NCBI RefSeq assembly: GCF_039602135.1
Contig: NZ_CP125942.1
Location: forward strand, 1,488,001 to 1,552,000
Origin: Glutamicibacter sp. B1
Lineage (GTDB): Bacteria; Actinomycetota; Actinomycetes; Actinomycetales; Micrococcaceae
Reading direction: 5' to 3'
DNA length: 64,000 nt
A model generated the notes under the pieces. That model had not been told where the DNA came from. It worked only from the letters and a program-made list of their open reading frames with translations, and did no database searches. How positions within the stretch are numbered: position 1 is the first letter of the stretch; the number at the start of each line of letters is the position of its first letter. Both the position numbers and the translations under genes were made by a program. Positions 62,955-64,000 of this stretch are shown in pieces.

Positions 62955-62961
62955 GGCGCGA

Positions 62962-63999
62962 ATGACTGACTTCCCAGGAGTCTCTTATGTCATGCCGGTT
63001 CTGAACGAGGCAGGCTACCTAGGCGATGCCGTCACCTCAATTCTCAACCAGCAATACGGAGGGGACAAAGAGCTTGTAATCGCTCTTGGTCCCAGCACCG
63101 ACGGGACCAATAAAGTTGCACAAGAATTAGCTGAGGCTGATTCGCGCATAACGTTGGTTGACAACCCGCAAGGGCGTACTCCGGTCGCCTTGAACCTCGC
63201 GATTCGTGCATCGAAGTATCCAATCGTCATTAGGGTCGATGCGCATAGTGAGCTACCCATCGACTACACCGAACGCGGAGTTGCTACTCTGCAGCGAGTT
63301 GGCGCGCATGACGTAGGTGGCCTCATGGACGCCCGTGGACGTTCTGCCATTCAGCGCGCTATCGCTGCCGCGTACCATTCCAAATTTGGTTTTGGTGGAC
63401 CGGCCTATCACTCGGGCGCGCCCGAAGGGGAAGCAGAGTCCGCGTATCTTGGAATTTTCCGCCGTGAAGTGTTTGACGAAGTCGGTTTCTACGACGAAAA
63501 CATGTGGCGTGCCCAGGATTGGGAATTGTGCCTCCGTATTCGACAGGCCGGACATAAGGTTTGGTTTGATCCGGAACTGAAGGTCGGATATTTCCCGCGT
63601 GATACCTTCGGAGCCTTAGGGCGGCAGTCTTACGCCTCTGGAACGTGGCGTGGTGAAATTGCACGGCGTTTCCCTGAGGGCAAGTCATTGCGACACGATA
63701 TGCCTCCGCTGTTGCTTGCTGGGGTAGCTGCTGGCGCAATCGCCTTGGCAGTCATTCCTTTTACCCGGGACAGTGCGCCACGACCAGTATCTGTTCTTTT
63801 AGGACTCACCGCATCGATTCCATTGGTCTATGCCGCGGCATCATTGTTTGCGGGTTTTTCGTCTAAAGCGAGCGGGGTTAAGGAAAAGCTTCTCGCTGCG
63901 TACGCTTTCCCTGCCATCCATTTGCCTTGGGCTGCTGGTTACCTCAAAGGACGAATCTTTGGGGCGGCAGGAACTTTTGATAAGGGCCGCGTTAAGTGA
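62962..63999 (+). CDS. Family-2 glycosyltransferase with C-terminal membrane segments
   Basis: About 345 aa. The GT-A domain runs through residues 5-240: VSYVMPVLNEAGYL, IALGPSTDGT, and VIRVDAHSELP in the DxD position, followed by RAQDWELCLRIRQAGHKVWF. Two or three hydrophobic stretches follow (about 255-320), so the protein is membrane-bound. ATG 62962 is chosen because AAGG lies 5 bases upstream; the longer frame from 62896 would run inside the ATPase gene. The layout resembles ExoA-like succinoglycan glycosyltransferases. It is the last complete gene, and its stop is at the window edge. Confidence 0.85.
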   Translation: MTDFPGVSYVMPVLNEAGYLGDAVTSILNQQYGGDKELVIALGPSTDGTNKVAQELAEADSRITLVDNPQGRTPVALNLAIRASKYPIVIRVDAHSELPIDYTERGVATLQRVGAHDVGGLMDARGRSAIQRAIAAAYHSKFGFGGPAYHSGAPEGEAESAYLGIFRREVFDEVGFYDENMWRAQDWELCLRIRQAGHKVWFDPELKVGYFPRDTFGALGRQSYASGTWRGEIARRFPEGKSLRHDMPPLLLAGVAAGAIALAVIPFTRDSAPRPVSVLLGLTASIPLVYAAASLFAGFSSKASGVKEKLLAAYAFPAIHLPWAAGYLKGRIFGAAGTFDKGRVK

Positions 64000-64000
64000 C

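Noticed and set aside
1..64000. CRISPR arrays, prophage genes, toxin-antitoxin pairs and restriction systems
   Set aside because: Looked for on both strands. No regularly spaced repeats, phage structural genes, Cas proteins or typical defence domains were seen. The only nuclease-like protein is the single NYN-domain gene.

Overview
The window is a single continuous stretch of a moderate-GC actinobacterial chromosome, most likely from the Micrococcaceae (Arthrobacter/Glutamicibacter-like). The main evidence is the block leuC-leuD-murA-plsC-gpsA-ddl-DUF3515 and the block recG-rsmD-coaD. Frequent GTG/TTG starts, leaderless-looking promoters, an IclR regulator divergent from leuCD, and gltX followed by tRNA-Gln and tRNA-Glu support the same placement. 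The genus is an inference from gene order; no ribosomal RNA is present.

Positions 1-24.9 kb are an accessory surface-polysaccharide island, visibly more AT-rich than the rest. Its first operon (1-8.5 kb) holds two SGNH-type putative esterases, a polysaccharide pyruvyl transferase, GDP-mannose synthesis genes (manC, manB) and two glycosyltransferases. A promoter then drives a gene fusing an alpha/beta-hydrolase-like domain to a left-handed beta-helix acetyltransferase (8.8-10.3 kb). An IS110-family element follows (about 10.5-11.8 kb) whose non-coding left end folds like a bridge RNA. The second half (12-25 kb) holds a small membrane protein and a run of glycosyltransferases. Among them are a 1666-residue multi-domain enzyme and a CgeB-like/GT2 fusion. 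wecC and wecB (25-27.5 kb) supply UDP-ManNAc and its uronic acid.

Positions 27.6-59 kb are mostly housekeeping: a NYN-domain protein, metG, a two-component system, leuB, ilvE, galE, a fumarylacetoacetate-hydrolase-family gene, gltX with two tRNAs, two dynamin-like GTPases, thiL, the leucine regulator with leuCD, murA, plsC, gpsA, ddl, a DUF3515 lipoprotein, an LCP ligase, a DhaL protein, recG, rsmD, a spermidine-synthase-like protein, an aminotransferase and coaD. Intrinsic terminators, often long perfect hairpins, separate most units.

Positions 59-64 kb return to the cell envelope with galU, a second LCP-family ligase, a Wzm/Wzt-type ABC exporter and a GT2 glycosyltransferase. Taken together, the window can make GDP-mannose, UDP-glucose, UDP-galactose and UDP-ManNAc(A), assemble and decorate a glycan (acetyl, pyruvyl, possibly other acyl groups), export it by an ABC transporter and attach it to peptidoglycan with LCP enzymes. 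A teichuronic-acid-like wall glycopolymer is the simplest reading. That is inference from gene families; the polymer structure cannot be read from sequence.
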